NCBI RefSeq assembly: GCF_010183535.1
Contig: NC_071329.1
Location: 13,888,001 to 13,952,000, forward strand
DNA length: 64,000 nt
Origin: Caenorhabditis remanei
Lineage: Eukaryota; Nematoda; Chromadorea; Rhabditida; Rhabditidae
Direction: 5' to 3'
A program made the translations under genes and the position numbers. Position 1 is the stretch's first letter. The number at the start of each line of letters is the position of its first letter. Shown here piece by piece: positions 45,601 to 58,594 of the stretch. The notes beneath the pieces are model-generated. The model saw only the letters and a list, made by a program, of their open reading frames with translations, had not been told where the DNA came from and made no database searches.

Positions 45601-45640
45601 CGGGTTAGAAATCAACGAAATTATGATGGAAATTCCTAAA
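42620..45640 (+). repeat. Tandem satellite, forward array of 11 tRNA-like units
   Basis: Eleven units start with CTTCCCCCACCATTCTTATC at about 42625, 42862, 43152, 43390, 43627, 43864, 44210, 44556, 44902, 45140 and 45486. Each has a conserved core of about 130 bp with TGATCGAGCATGG (pol III A-box-like) and GGTTTGAATCC (B-box-like), then one to three AT-rich subunits of about 54 bp (AGGACATTTTTTAAATC, GGAATCTATAAAATTATGAT). Spacings of about 237, 290 and 346 bp reflect the number of subunits. Between units, the core is nearly invariant. Confidence 0.9.
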
Positions 45641-46030
45641 ATTCCTAAAGAAATCTTTTTCTATTTAATTTTTTCATTTTTCTTTCTGTTCAAGTGTTAT
45701 AACTGAAAAAGTATCTAAAACATTTTCCATATTTTCCGTGTTTTTGAATTCCAGTTTCAGGGAAATAATGAATAAGTCTGTTAGTATGGAAGGTCTTTTC
45801 GATTTCCACGCCACCCATACGTTTACTAATTCAGTTTTTATTCACCTTTTCTTCACATTCTCGCCTTACCACAAAATTTCTCCATCTAGTTCTTTACATT
45901 TTTGGAATTAGAGTTCTAAGAGAGAGTCCAAATGGCAGTGTCCATTTACAAATTTATTGCGGTAAAAGGGAAATGAAAGTGAACTGAAGAATGACAGAAG
46001 GGAGCGGAAACAGAAAACATAGACAAATAT
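45641..46030. other. Spacer inside the large inverted repeat
   Basis: AT-rich, no gene seen. It starts at the end of the forward satellite and runs to the 3' end of a LINE fragment. Confidence 0.5.
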
Positions 46031-46049
46031 TCTCAGCTGTGTTTTTTCA

Positions 46050-46995
46050 TGGGAGATAATAATAATAATAATAATTTATAACGATCGTGAAAGTATCGTG
46101 AAAGTATAGATTGGTGAATAAAATTCAATACAAATACAATAAGTTCAATACATTATACTAGGAAGAATAAACATGAAACATGAACACATGAGATCATACA
46201 AGAGAAAGTATTACAAAAGAACATGAAAAGAAATGATCATAGAACATTCAGAATAAGAGTCACATAAACAGACGGATTGCTAAGACTACAGGACTGTGTC
46301 AGGATGACCAACATTCTAGAGTTTCATAGTTGGAAGGGTTCTGTTAATAAGAAAATGGCTTCGTAGTTTAGTTGTGGACTTTTCTCAGACGAACCTGGTT
46401 TTAGTGCGTGTTCTAGTGTACTTTATTAAAGTGAAAAAGTTTTTGGTTTCGAGATCTACTTTGTTCAATAACATTTTATGTATGAATGTTTGATCGATTG
46501 CATGCCTCCTGGACTCTAACGAACTTAACCCATATAGTTGATTACCCTCAGACGCCGTTTTGTAATCTGGATCATCAATTCAAATGTACTTGTTTTTTTC
46601 TCTTCTGAGTAGTCTGCGCGTAAAAGCGTTTTGCACTGATTCAATGGCTTTTACATCTGCTAATTTTATGGGACTGCTAACTACGGTGCCGTATTCAAGA
46701 ATCGGACGCACGAATGTTTTATAAAGCAAAACGTGTAATTTTCCACTGCGACTGTGATAGAGTAGGAATATCTGAGAAATAATGAATTTCGCTGAATTTG
46801 TGAATTTTCTCCAGTGATCAGAGAAGGTTAGTTTTGGGTTTATAAGAAATCCTAGGTCTCTGACCACCGACTCCCTCCTTATTACATCTCCATCAATATT
46901 GTATGTAACTTGTATTGTGTTGTTTTGTTCCCAGTGTTATTTTTACTGTCTTTTTTTGATTTAGTGATAGTTTCGCCTTATCTGCTCACTCCACT
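46050..46995 (-). mobile_element. Decayed LINE fragment (C-terminal reverse transcriptase)
   Basis: On the minus strand, the frame ending at 46580 encodes RDLGFLINPKLTFSDHWRKF, ILEYGTVVSSPIKLADVKAI and TRRLLRREKNKYI, the connection and C-terminal region of a CR1-like non-LTR reverse transcriptase. Upstream, ADKAKLSLNQKKTVKI follows after an in-frame TGA in place of the expected Trp. The 3' end carries an AAT/ATT microsatellite at 46057-46075, a typical LINE tail. It interrupts a Sri-like fragment that resumes at about 47000. Confidence 0.7.
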
Positions 46996-47150
46996 ATGGA
47001 TGCTATCAACACAACTCACATATCCAAAGAAAAACAATGGATTAATATTGAAACGGTAGGCTATTGACTTGAACGCAACTAATGTACAGTGTCTTCAGAA
47101 TCTACGTGAATACTCTAAAGGTTTTCGGAGTATACAACATTTTGATATGC
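46996..47150 (+). pseudogene. Sri-like chemoreceptor fragment
   Basis: HISKEKQWINIETV, an intron start, then NLREYSKGFRSIQHFD match the end of exon 3 and the start of exon 4 of the chemoreceptors. The rest is missing on both sides, cut by the LINE on the left and by a CTCCGA repeat on the right. Confidence 0.75.
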
Positions 47151-47154
47151 AGGA

Positions 47155-47490
47155 CATAAAAGCTTGGGTATTCTCCGAAGTTCTCCGACTTTTTTCGGAG
47201 AATCGGAGAATTTCGGAGACGACGACATTCTAAACTCTGTTTTTGCTGTATTTTTACTGGTAAAAGCTTTTAATGATGATTAATTATGTTTTAGAAAGAT
47301 GAATTCTGAAAAACGCAACAGAAAATCAGTTTTAGAAGCATTTTTGTTGAAATTTTTGGATTCTCCGAAGTTATCCGAAATTCTCCGATTCTCCGAGAAA
47401 AAAAATTGGAGAAAAAGTCGGATATCCGATTCTCCGACTTTTTATTTCGGATAAAATTTCGATTCTCCGATTCTCCGAAAATAACGAGAA
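47155..47490. repeat. CGGAGAAT / ATTCTCCG foldback repeat
   Basis: Many copies of ATTCTCCGA and its complement TCGGAGAAT cluster at both ends (47168-47222 and 47360-47482) with an AT-rich interior, giving a short-period palindromic repeat that can fold on itself. Confidence 0.6.
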
Positions 47491-47579
47491 ATAAGAAAAA
47501 AACATTTCAATTATCTCGTGAAGATTTCCATTTGACAATCTGAAAGAAAACAGATCAAACATCAAAACAAAAGTCCTCA

Positions 47580-48895
47580 CGAAACTATCCAGAAACACCT
47601 TATATTGATTTTTTGTTTTGGTTGCCGGCTGAAAGAAATAAGGTGACTGAACCAAATAAAAACTATCACTCACCATCTCTGTTTTGTCAGAACAAATTTT
47701 CTGAACGGTGGAAAAAATATCAACAAAGAAATCGTATTTGCAGAAGCTTGATCAACTCCAGATAAAACTATTATTTTCAATAGAAATGGTGATCCTAAGC
47801 AAAGTGAAGCAGTTGCGAATTGTATAGTCAGAGTTGCTTCTCATAGTTATACTTGGATATTCTGGGTTTCAGTTGATACATCATCTTGAAAATGTCGACC
47901 GTAAAAATGAGAAATAACAAAATAAATCCGACTCCTCCCAAAGCAACACATATTATGAATAGTACTAGACTGAACGTCTTGACGTATACCTCAAAATGTT
48001 GTATACTCCGAAAACCTTCAGAGTATTCACGTAGATTCTGAGGACGCTGTGCTTTAGATTATTCATTGTTAAGAAGACACGTTTAGCGACAATGATAAAA
48101 TGGTAAACAATGGTATGCTTGAAAGTAATTGTAAGTATATGCTACTCGAGTGTACTGGAGAACGTTTCTTTTTTTATAACTGTTGTCTCAACTGATGAAG
48201 GCAAGGCATAAAGTAAATCGGAAGCACGATTTTGTAGGAGTGACCCTTAGCCTTGTACGCTCCATCCTCCAACGAGAACATCTTGTTTTCATCGCAGATT
48301 CTCTCGATTTCTTTCATACCTGTCGCCTCGTTATATCTATTTTCCCATCCTTTATGGAACTGGCACAAATACTGAAATATGAAGCTGGAGGTATTCTGAC
48401 AAATGAAATATGAAGCTGGAGGTATTTTGACAAATGTTGAATTCAAGTCAAAAGCCTACCGTTTCAATATAAATTCATTGTTCATCTTTGGATATGTGGG
48501 CTGTGTTGAACCAAAATACAATTATTACAGGACAAATAATGCAAAATAAATAGAAAAACATCTCAAGCAATTTCGGAATAACATGAACGTTTAAAGCGGT
48601 TGCAATGAATTGATGTTTCTTCCAGAAACAAAATATTTGACATTCCATTTGAGCAAGGGTGATAAACATTATAATCAGCTATAATAAGGAAGTCTACTGG
48701 TTGGCGAACTATACAAACCACTGATAAATGAGTTGAGATATCGAACCATTCCGCCAGAATTCCTACAGTGTATCCTGCTAATATGGGAAGTAGAGGTACG
48801 GGTTGCAGCTAGCAAGTAAGATGAAAGTCCAATAGAAAACACATTATCTGAAATTTCCCATTCCCGATGCTCGCATCCAGAATGGGTATCCACGA
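47580..48895 (-). pseudogene. Sri-like chemoreceptor pseudogene C, interrupted
   Basis: Minus strand. Exon 2 (48853-48718) has a TAG at CATCTTACTTGCTAG. Exon 3 (about 48670-48462) reads CFWKKHQFIATALNVHVIP. Exons 4-5 (about 48042-47600) are recognisable but have an internal deletion of the TM6-TM7 segment (jump at about 47745). A foreign stretch of about 390 bp lies between exons 3 and 4. Exon 1 is missing. Confidence 0.72.
48050..48446 (-). other. Unidentified coding-like insert in pseudogene C
   Basis: The minus-strand frame contains CQFHKGWENRYNEATGMKEI, RICDENKMFSLEDGAYKAKG and HSYKIVLPIYFMPCLHQL, which look like real protein rather than noise. They have no signal peptide or known motif that I recognise. 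A 28-bp direct repeat (ATGAAGCTGGAGGTATT.TGA) marks its right edge at about 48378-48434. Probably a captured gene fragment. Confidence 0.4.
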
Positions 48896-49991
48896 TTAGT
48901 TGGCGGTTTTATTATATTTACATTTCAAACTTTTGTTTTTTTTATATTTCCCCAGATTCGTTTCATGAAACGAATCTTTGATTTTGAGATTGAACGTTTT
49001 TTTACACGCGAATAAACTGATTCTGTGACCATTGTATTTTATTTTGTGGATGTCTGTTTTTAGAGTTTCAGCAATAACCTGATTTTATTGTCTGATTCCC
49101 GCAAAACTCTTTTTTTCTTTAAAATCTTTAAAGCATGTGGAAATTCAGCAATAATTCCCATATTTATTGAATTTCATTGATTACTTTGAAACGGTTGGGA
49201 ATCCACAGATCAATTAAAAGAAACGGGAAATCTTGTTCAAAAGACGAAATTTTCAAATTTGGCCTGTCTTATATGCTAAAAATCGCTTCAAACGTCACAA
49301 TTCCCGTTCTCCTGACTCAAAAGGAGCCCAGATGGAAGAATTCTTCCACGCGGGCGTGCAGTCCTCTCGGACGAAATTGTTTCCCAATTCCTGGTTTTCT
49401 TGATTTTCAATAAACTTACTTGTTTTTTTTTTTCAATTTATATCGCAAAAAATATCGTAGAAAGAATTGTCGCTTTGAAGTATCACAATCTGAAATTAAA
49501 ATAATGGCTTCCGTCCTCCTTTAACATTCATTCTAAAAAATATGAGCATTATTAATTCATCGTGACTTACTATAAATCTCCAACTATATTTACGTTTCTT
49601 GGGAAATTACTGAAATCCATTCAAATTATGCGTTTACCGTCTTCGTACAGTGGAAGGGAAAGTTTCTTACTGTTGAAAAACCAAAAATTCTATTGTTTGG
49701 AAATCACATAAAAACTGTACCGAAGAATGAGTGGAGATTCACAATTTTCAAATGACAAAGGTGAAAATTGCGTCGGAATACGTTTAGATAACGGACACGG
49801 AGCAATCTGAACTGGATGCAAGAGCTGAAGCGGACAGCAAGATATATGCACAGTCTAATTACTGAACGTTATTTTTATATTAGGAGGGCACATTGTAGGA
49901 TTTCTGGCTGAATAGTTCGATATCATGCCCATTTCCGCAAATAAAATTTTTCAACTCTGCTGTCCTAGAAAATCAGTTTCAGTTTATCCTC
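48896..49991. other. Spacer in the loop of the large inverted repeat
   Basis: No supported gene. Part of it (49330-49400, with CCACGCGGGCGTGCAGTCCT) resembles 61990-62020 and 62380-62440, which also lie upstream of Sri-like copies, so it is probably ancestral 5' flank of this gene family. It also has a weak match to the upstream motif at about 49508. Confidence 0.45.
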
Positions 49992-50697
49992 ATGTACGCA
50001 ATCGATTTCTCTGAACCTGCGTGGTTCATAAACAATTATCATTTCATAGGAACCATTTCCATATTTCTGAACTTGTTTGGTATTTATTTGTTGATGTTTC
50101 AATGCAAAACATTAGACAATTTTCGTCATTATTTGCTGGTTTTTCAGGTTGAATTACTCCACAGGTACTAAACTAAATCTCAGTATCAGATAATGTGTTT
50201 TCTATTAGACTTTCATCTTACTTTTTGATGCAATTCGTACCTCTGCTCCCCATAATGGGAGTGTACACTGTAGGAATTCAGACGGAATGGTTCGATATCT
50301 CAACTCATTTATCAGTGGTTTGTATAGTTCGCCAACCAATAGACTTCCTTATTTCAGCTGATTATAATGTTTATCACCCTTGCTCAAATCGAATGTCAAA
50401 TATTTTGTTTCTGGAAGAAACATCAATTCATTGCAACCGCTTTAAACGTTCATGTTATTCCGAAATTGCTTGAGATGTTTTTCTATTTATTTTGCATTAT
50501 TTGTCCTGTAATAATTGTATTTTGGTTCAACACAGCCCACATATCCAAAGAAGATCAATGGATTTATATTGAAACGGTAGGCTTTTGACTTGAATTCAAC
50601 TAAAGCACAGCGTCCTCAGAATCTACCAGAATACTCTGAACGTTTTCGGAGCATACAACGTTTTGATGTATACACCAAGACGTTGACTATAGTATTA
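49992..50697 (+). pseudogene. Sri-like chemoreceptor pseudogene D, truncated by the satellite
   Basis: Exons 1-3 (start MYAIDFSEPAWFINNYHFIG; CFWKKHQFIATALNVHVIP) and the beginning of exon 4 are present. Exon 2 has the short T-run (ACTTTTTGATG), which shifts the frame to a TGA. At about 50697 the exon-4 sequence ends abruptly at the first satellite subunit. Confidence 0.75.
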
Positions 50698-53600
50698 TGA
50701 TTAAAAAATGTCCTATTTTTAGTAGTTTCAATCATAATTTTATAGATTTCTAGATTTAAAAAATGTCCTATTTTTAGGAATTTTAATTACAATTTCGTTG
50801 ATTTCTAACCCGGGAGGATTCAAACCCGCGTCTACTGAAGTAAACCTCAGCCCGGATAAGTATAGACTATGACCGCGCCATGCTCGATCAGTCTAACCGG
50901 AACCGACACAGATAAGAATGGTGGGGGAAGTTAATTTCATAAAAAGTATCCCGTTTATAAGAATTTCAATCATAATTTTATAGATTTCTAGATTTAAAAA
51001 ATGTCCTGTTTTTAGGAATTTTAATTACAATTTCGTTGATTTCTAACCCGGGAGGATTCAAACCCGCGTCTACTGAAGTAAACCTCAGCCCGGATAAGTA
51101 TAGACTATTACAGCGCCATGCTCGATCAGTCTAACCGGAACCGACACAGATAAGAATGGTGGGGGAAGTTAATTTCATAAAAAGTATCCCGTTTTTAGGA
51201 ATTTTTATCATAATTTTATAGATTCCTATATAAAAAATGTCCTGTTTTTAGGAATTTCAATTATAATTTTATAGATACCTATATAAAAAAATGTCCTGTT
51301 TTTAGGAATTTTAATTACAATTTCGTTGATTTCTAACCCGGGAGGATTCAAACCCGCGTCTACTGAAGTAAACCCCAGCCCGGATAAGTATAGACTATTA
51401 CAGCGCCATGCTCGATCAGTCTAACCGGAACCGACACAGATAAGAATGGTGGGGGAAGTTAATTTCATAAAAAGTATCCCGTTTTTAGGAATTTTTATCA
51501 TAATTTTATAGATTCCTATATAAAAAATGTCCTGTTTTTAGGAATTTCAATTATAATTTTATAGATACCTATATAAAAAAATGTCCTGTTTTTAGGAATT
51601 TTAATTACAATTTCGTTGATTTCTAACCCGGGAGGATTCAAACCCGCGTCTACTGAAGTAAACCTCAGCCCGGATAAGTATAGACTATTACAGCGCCATG
51701 CTCGATCAGTCTAACCGGAACCGACACAGATAAGAATGGTGGGGGAAGTTAATTTCATAAAAAGTATCCCGTTTTTAGGAATTTTTATCATAATTTTATA
51801 GATTCCTATATAAAAAATGTCCCGTTTATAAGAATTTCAATCATAATTTTATAGATTTCTAGATTTAAAAAATGTCCTGTTTTTAGGAATTTTAATTACA
51901 ATTTCGTTGATTTCTAACCCGGGAGGATTCAAACCCGCGTCTACTGAAGTAAACCCCAGCCCGGATAAGTATAGACTATTACAGCGCCATGCTCGATCAG
52001 TCTAACCGGAACCGACACAGATAAGAATGGTGGGGGAAGTTAATTTCATAAAAAGTATCCCGTTTTTAGGAATTTTTATCATAATTTTATAGATTCCTAT
52101 ATAAAAAATGTCCTGTTTTTAGGAATTTCAATTATAATTTTATAGATACCTATATAAAAAAATGTCCTGTTTTTAGGAATTTTAATTACAATTTCGTTGA
52201 TTTCTAACCCGGGAGGATTCAAACCCGCGTCTACTGAAGTAAACCTCAGCCCGGATAAGTATAGACTATTACAGCGCCATGCTCGATCAGTCTAACCGGA
52301 ACCGACACAGATAAGAATGGTGGGGGAAGTTAATTTCATAAAAAGTATCCCGTTTTTAGGAATTTTTATCATAATTTTATAGATTCCTATATAAAAAATG
52401 TCCCGTTTATAAGAATTTCAATCATAATTTTATAGATTTCTAGATTTAAAAAATGTCCTGTTTTTAGGAATTTTAATTACAATTTCGTTGATTTCTAACC
52501 CGGGAGGATTCAAACCCGCGTCTACTGAAGTAAACCTCAGCCCGGATAAGTATAGACTATTACAGCGCCATGCTCGATCAGTCTAACCGGAACCGACACA
52601 GATAAGAATGGTGGGGGAAGTTAATTTCATAAAAAGTATCCCGTTTTTAGGAATTTTTATCATAATTTTATAGATTCCTATATAAAAAATGTCCCGTTTA
52701 TAAGAATTTCAATCATAATTTTATAGATTTCTAGATTTAAAAAATGTCCTGTTTTTAGGAATTTTAATTACAATTTCGTTGATTTCTAACCCGGGAGGAT
52801 TCAAACCCGCGTCTACTGAAGTAAACCTCAGCCCGGATAAGTATAGACTATTACAGCGCCATGCTCGATCAGTCTAACCGGAACCGACACAGATAAGAAT
52901 GGTGGGGGAAGTTAATTTCATAAAAAGTATCCCGTTTTTAGGAATTTTTATCATAATTTTATAGATTCCTATATAAAAAATGTCCCGTTTATAAGAATTT
53001 CAATCATAATTTTATAGATTTCTAGATTTAAAAAATGTCCTGTTTTTAGGAATTTTAATTACAATTTCGTTGATTTCTAACCCGGGAGGATTCAAACCCG
53101 CGTCTACTGAAGTAAACCTCAGCCCGGATAAGTATAGACTATTACAGCGCCATGCTCGATCAGTCTAACCGGAACCGACACAGATAAGAATGGTGGGGGA
53201 AGTTAATTTCATAAAAAGTATCCCGTTTATAAGAATTTCAATCATAATTTTATAGATTTCTAGATTTAAAAAATGTCCTGTTTTTAGGAATTTCAATTAT
53301 AATTTTATAGATACCTATATAAAAAAATGTCCTGTTTTTAGGAATTTTAATTACAATTTCGTTGATTTCTAACCCGGGAGGATTCAAACCCGCGTCTACT
53401 GAAGTAAACCTCAGCCCGGATAAGTATAGACTATTACAGCGCCATGCTCGATCAGTCTAACCGGAACCGACACAGATAAGAATGGTGGGGGAAGTTAATT
53501 TCATAAAAAGTATCCCGTTTTTAGGAATTTTTATCATAATTTTATAGATTCCTATATAAAAAATGTCCTGTTTTTAGGAATTTCAATTATAATTTTATAG

Positions 53601-56600
53601 ATACCTATATAAAAAAATGTCCTGTTTTTAGGAATTTTAATTACAATTTCGTTGATTTCTAACCCGGGAGGATTCAAACCCGCGTCTACTGAAGTAAACC
53701 TCAGCCCGGATAAGTATAGACTATTACAGCGCCATGCTCGATCAGTCTAACCGGAACCGACACAGATAAGAATGGTGGGGGAAGTTAATTTCATAAAAAG
53801 TATCCCGTTTTTAGGAATTTTTATCATAATTTTATAGATTCCTATATAAAAAATGTCCCGTTTATAAGAATTTCAATCATAATTTTATAGATTTCTAGAT
53901 TTAAAAAATGTCCTGTTTTTAGGAATTTTATTTACAATTTCGTTGATTTCTAACCCGGGAGGATTCAAACCCGCGTCTACTGAAGTAAACCTCAGCCCGG
54001 ATAAGTATAGACTATTACAGCGCCATGCTCGATCAGTCTAACCGGAACCGACACAGATAAGAATGGTGGGGGAAGTTAATTTCATAAAAAGTATCCCGTT
54101 TTTAGGAATTTTTATCATAATTTTATAGATTCCTATATAAAAAATGTCCCGTTTATAAGAATTTCAATCATAATTTTATAGATTTCTAGATTTAAAAAAT
54201 GTCCTGTTTTTAGGAATTTTAATTACAATTTCGTTGATTTCTAACCCGGGAGGATTCAAACCCGCGTCTACTGAAGTAAACCTCAGCCCGGATAAGTATA
54301 GACTATTACAGCGCCATGCTCGATCAGTCTAACCGGAACCGACACAGATAAGAATGGTGGGGGAAGTTAATTTCATAAAAAGTATCCCGTTTATAAGAAT
54401 TTCAATCATAATTTTATAGATTTCTAGATTTAAAAAATGTCCTGTTTTTAGGAATTTCAATTATAATTTTATAGATACCTATATAAAAAAATGTCCTGTT
54501 TTTAGGAATTTCAATTACAATTTCGTTGATTTCTAACCCGGGAGGATTCAAACCCGCGTCTACTGAAGTAAACCTCAGCCCGGATAAGTATAGACTATTA
54601 CAGCGCCATGCTCGATCAGTCTAACCGGAACCGACACAGATAAGAATGGTGGGGGAAGTTAATTTCATAAAAAGTATCCCGTTTTTAGGAATTTTTATCA
54701 TAATTTTATAGATTCCTATATAAAAAATGTCCTGTTTTTAGGAATTTCAATTATAATTTTATAGATACCTATATAAAAAAATGTCCTGTTTTTAGGAATT
54801 TTAATTACAATTTCGTTGATTTCTAACCCGGGAGGATTCAAACCCGCGTCTACTGAAGTAAACCTCAGCCCGGATAAGTATAGACTATTACAGCGCCATG
54901 CTCGATCAGTCTAACCGGAACCGACACAGATAAGAATGGTGGGGGAAGTTAATTTCATAAAAAGTATCCCGTTTTTAGGAATTTTTATCATAATTTTATA
55001 GATTCCTATATAAAAAATGTCCTGTTTTTAGGAATTTCAATTATAATTTTATAGATACCTATATAAAAAAATGTCCTGTTTTTAGGAGTTTTAATTACAA
55101 TTTCGTTGATTTCTAACCCGGGAGGATTCAAACCCGCGTCTACTGAAGTAAACCTCAGCCCGGATAAGTATAGACTATTACAGCGCCATGCTCGATCAGT
55201 CTAACCGGAACCGACACAGATAAGAATGGTGGGGGAAGTTAATTTCATAAAAAGTATCCCGTTTATAAGAATTTCAATCATAATTTTATAGATTTCTAGA
55301 TTTAAAAAATGTCCTGTTTTTAGGAATTTTAATTACAATTTCGTTGATTTCTAACCCGGGAGGATTCAAACCCGCGTCTACTGAAGTAAACCTCAGCCCG
55401 GATAAGTATAGACTATTACAGCGCCATGCTCGATCAGTCTAACCGGAACCGACACAGATAAGAATGGTGGGGGAAGTTAATTTCATAAAAAGTATCCCGT
55501 TTATAAGAATTTCAATCATAATTTTATAGATTTCTAGATTTAAAAAATGTCCTGTTTTTAGGAATTTCAATTAAAATTTTATAGATACCTATATAAAAAA
55601 ATGTCCTGTTTTTAGGAATTTTAATTACAATTTCGTTGATTTCTAACCCGGGAGGATTCAAACCCGCGTCTACTGAAGTAAACCTCAGCCCGGATAAGTA
55701 TAGACTATTACAGCGCCATGCTCGATCAGTCTAACCGGAACCGACACAGATAAGAATGGTGGGGGAAGTTAATTTCATAAAAAGTATCCCGTTTATAAGA
55801 ATTTCAATCATAATTTTATAGATTTCTAGATTTAAAAAATGTCCTGTTTTTAGGAATTTTAATTACAATTTCGTTGATTTCTAACCCGGGAGGATTCAAA
55901 CCCGCGTCTACTGAAGTAAACCTCAGCCCGGATAAGTATAGACTATTACAGCGCCATGCTCGATCAGTCTAACCGGAACCGACACAGATAAGAATGGTGG
56001 GGGAAGTTAATTTCATAAAAAGTATCCCGTTTATAAGAATTTTTATCATAATTTTATAGATTCCTATATAAAAAATGTCCTGTTTTTAGGAATTTCAATT
56101 ATAATTTTATAGATACCTATATAAAAAAATGTCCTGTTTTTAGGAATTTCAATTACAATTTCGTTGATTTCTAACCCGGGAGGATTCAAACCCGCGTCTA
56201 CTGAAGTAAACCTCAGCCCGGATAAGTATAGACTATTACAGCGCCATGCTCGATCAGTCTAACCGGAACCGACACAGATAAGAATGGTGGGGGAAGTTAA
56301 TTTCATAAAAAGTATCCCGTTTTTAGGAATTTTTATCATAATTTTATAGATTCCTATATAAAAAATGTCCTGTTTTTAGGAATTTCAATTAAAATTTTAT
56401 AGATACCTATATAAAAAAATGTCCTGTTTTTAGGAATTTTAATTACAATTTCGTTGATTTCTAACCCGGGAGGATTCAAACCCGCGTCTACTGAAGTAAA
56501 CCTCAGCCCGGACAAGTATAGACTATTACAGCGCCATGCTCGATCAGTCTAACCGGAACCGACACAGATAAGAATGGTGGGGGAAGTTAATTTCATAAAA

Positions 56601-57170
56601 AGTATCCCGTTTATAAGAATTTCAATCATAATTTTATAGATTTCTAGATTTAAAAAATGTCCTGTTTTTAGGAATTTAAATTAAAATTTTATAGATACCT
56701 ATATAAAAAAATGTCCTGTTTTTAGGAATTTTAATTACAATTTCGTTGATTTCTAACCCGGGAGGATTCAAACCCGCGTCTACTGAAGTAAACCCCAGCC
56801 CGGATAAGTATAGACTATTACAGCGCCATGCTCGATCAGTCTAACCGGAACCGACACAGATAAGAATGGTGGGGGAAGTTAATTTCATAAAAAGTACCCT
56901 GTTTTTAAGAATTTCAATCATAATTTTATAGATTTCTAGATTTAAAAAATGTCCTGTTTTTAGGAATTTCAATTATAATTTTATAGATACCTATATAAAA
57001 AAATGTCCTGTTTTTAGGAATTTTAATTACAATTTCGTTGATTTCTAACCCGGGAGGATTCAAACCCGCGTCTACTGAAGTAAACCTCAGCCCGGATAAG
57101 TATAGACTATTACAGCGCCATGCTCGATCAGTCTAACCGGAACCGACACAGATAAGAATGGTGGGGGAAG
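50698..57170 (-). repeat. Tandem satellite, reverse array of 23 tRNA-like units
   Basis: The complement of the unit at 42.6 kb is repeated 23 times (cores TAACCCGGGAGGATTCAAAC at about 50807, 51043, 51336, 51626 and so on to 57048). Most spacings are about 290 bp, some 237. AT-rich subunits come in at least three types (ending CTAGATTTAAAAAATG, CTATATAAAAAATG and CTATATAAAAAAATG), whose order varies between units. The core again has the A-box-like and B-box-like motifs, and is almost invariant. Confidence 0.92.
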
Positions 57171-57905
57171 TCAAAGTGAAGAGCGATAGAGTATTTTGAT
57201 TCGAGGGTTTATAACTCACGTCTATCAGTTTGATCATCCTATTGACCCATTGCTCTCTTGTCCACCGTTTCTTGCACTCCACTGTTCCTCATCTATCAAG
57301 CCGGTCGGTTTGCTCTTCATGCACTGTGCTTTACCACTGAAAAATAAAACATTAATTCATAAACGAACTGAGCAAATATTAATTCATAAACGAACTGAGC
57401 AAATAAGAAATATAATTACGAGATAAATCATGGTTATGTGGATATATATAGATGGCCAAAAAAGAGAAGATAGAAGAGTCACCATCCCAAACGGAAAGAT
57501 GGTGGACGACTGAGCCAAGAAAATGATGATGAGGAGACTGGGGACCAATGGGCGGAGTCTGGTAGGAAACAGCCATCTGTTGGTCTAATAGGATACGCCG
57601 TAAAAAAGAGATTTCCCATAGAGATAAGTGAGCAGGTGGTTTGTGTCAACAGTAATGAAACAATAGGCAAGTGTCCATCTACATATTATATGTTGTCTTG
57701 GGAAAGGGCACGGAAAAAGGAGAAAGAGGTTGATGAGGTCAAACAAAAACGTGAATATTCAAACGAAAGCGAATTTGGGTGACAGGAGATGATAGTCATC
57801 TGGCAATGGACAGGTGCGTCATCTAATCCGACCGTTCAAGGTTCCAAGTTTCCCCCAAAGTTATCCGTTCGGACCGATTTCCCAAACAGATAAGGAGGCA
57901 GATGC
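57171..57905. mobile_element. Outer flank of the right satellite arm
   Basis: Inverted copy of 41925-42600, nearly identical over several hundred bases. A short direct repeat, AAACGAACTGAGCAAATA, is duplicated here (57360-57405). At about 57903 it joins a second forward copy of the GATGCATGAAGAGCAAACCG block, indicating a rearrangement breakpoint. Confidence 0.65.
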
Positions 57906-58594
57906 ATGAAGAGCAAACCGACCGGCTTGATAGATGAGGAACAGTGGAGTGCAAGAAACGGTGGACAAGAAAGCAATGGGTCAATAGGATGATCAAACTG
58001 ATAGACGTGAGTTATAAACCCTCGAATCAAAATACTCTATCGCTCTTCACTTTGACTTCCCCCACCATTCTTATCTGTGTCGGTTCCGGTTAGACTGATC
58101 GAGCATGGCGCTGTAATAGTCTATACTTATCCGGGCTGGGGTTTACTTCAGTAGACGCGGGTTTGAATCCTCCCGGGTTAGAAATCAACGAAATTGTAAT
58201 TAAAATTCCTAAAAACAGGTCATTTTTTAAATCTAGAAATCTATAAAATTATGATTGAAATTCTTATAAACGGGATACTTTTAATGAAATTAACTTCCCC
58301 CACCATTCTTATCTGTGTCGGTTCCGGTTAGACTGATCGAGCATGGCGCTGTAATAGTCTATACTTATCCGGGCTGGGGTTTACTTCAGTAGACGCGGGT
58401 TTGAATCCTCCCGGGTTAGAAATCAACGAAATTGTAATTAAAATTCCTAAAAACAGGTCATTTTTTAAATCTAGAAATCTATGTAATTATGATAAAAATT
58501 CCTAAAAACGGGATACTTTTTATGAAATTAACTTCCCCCACCATTCTTATCTGTGTCGGTTCCGGTTAGACTGATCGAGCATGGCGCTGTAATA
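57903..58594 (+). repeat. Forward satellite units with flank (two complete, one truncated)
   Basis: After a piece of the outer flank, units begin at about 58056, 58294 and 58531. The third is cut at GGCGCTGTAATA, inside the tRNA-like core, exactly where the palindrome 58.6-60.67 kb begins. Confidence 0.85.

Noticed and set aside
42620..57170. CRISPR-like array
   Set aside because: The regular repeats have units of 237-346 bp with no unique spacers, and the genome is eukaryotic; it is a satellite.
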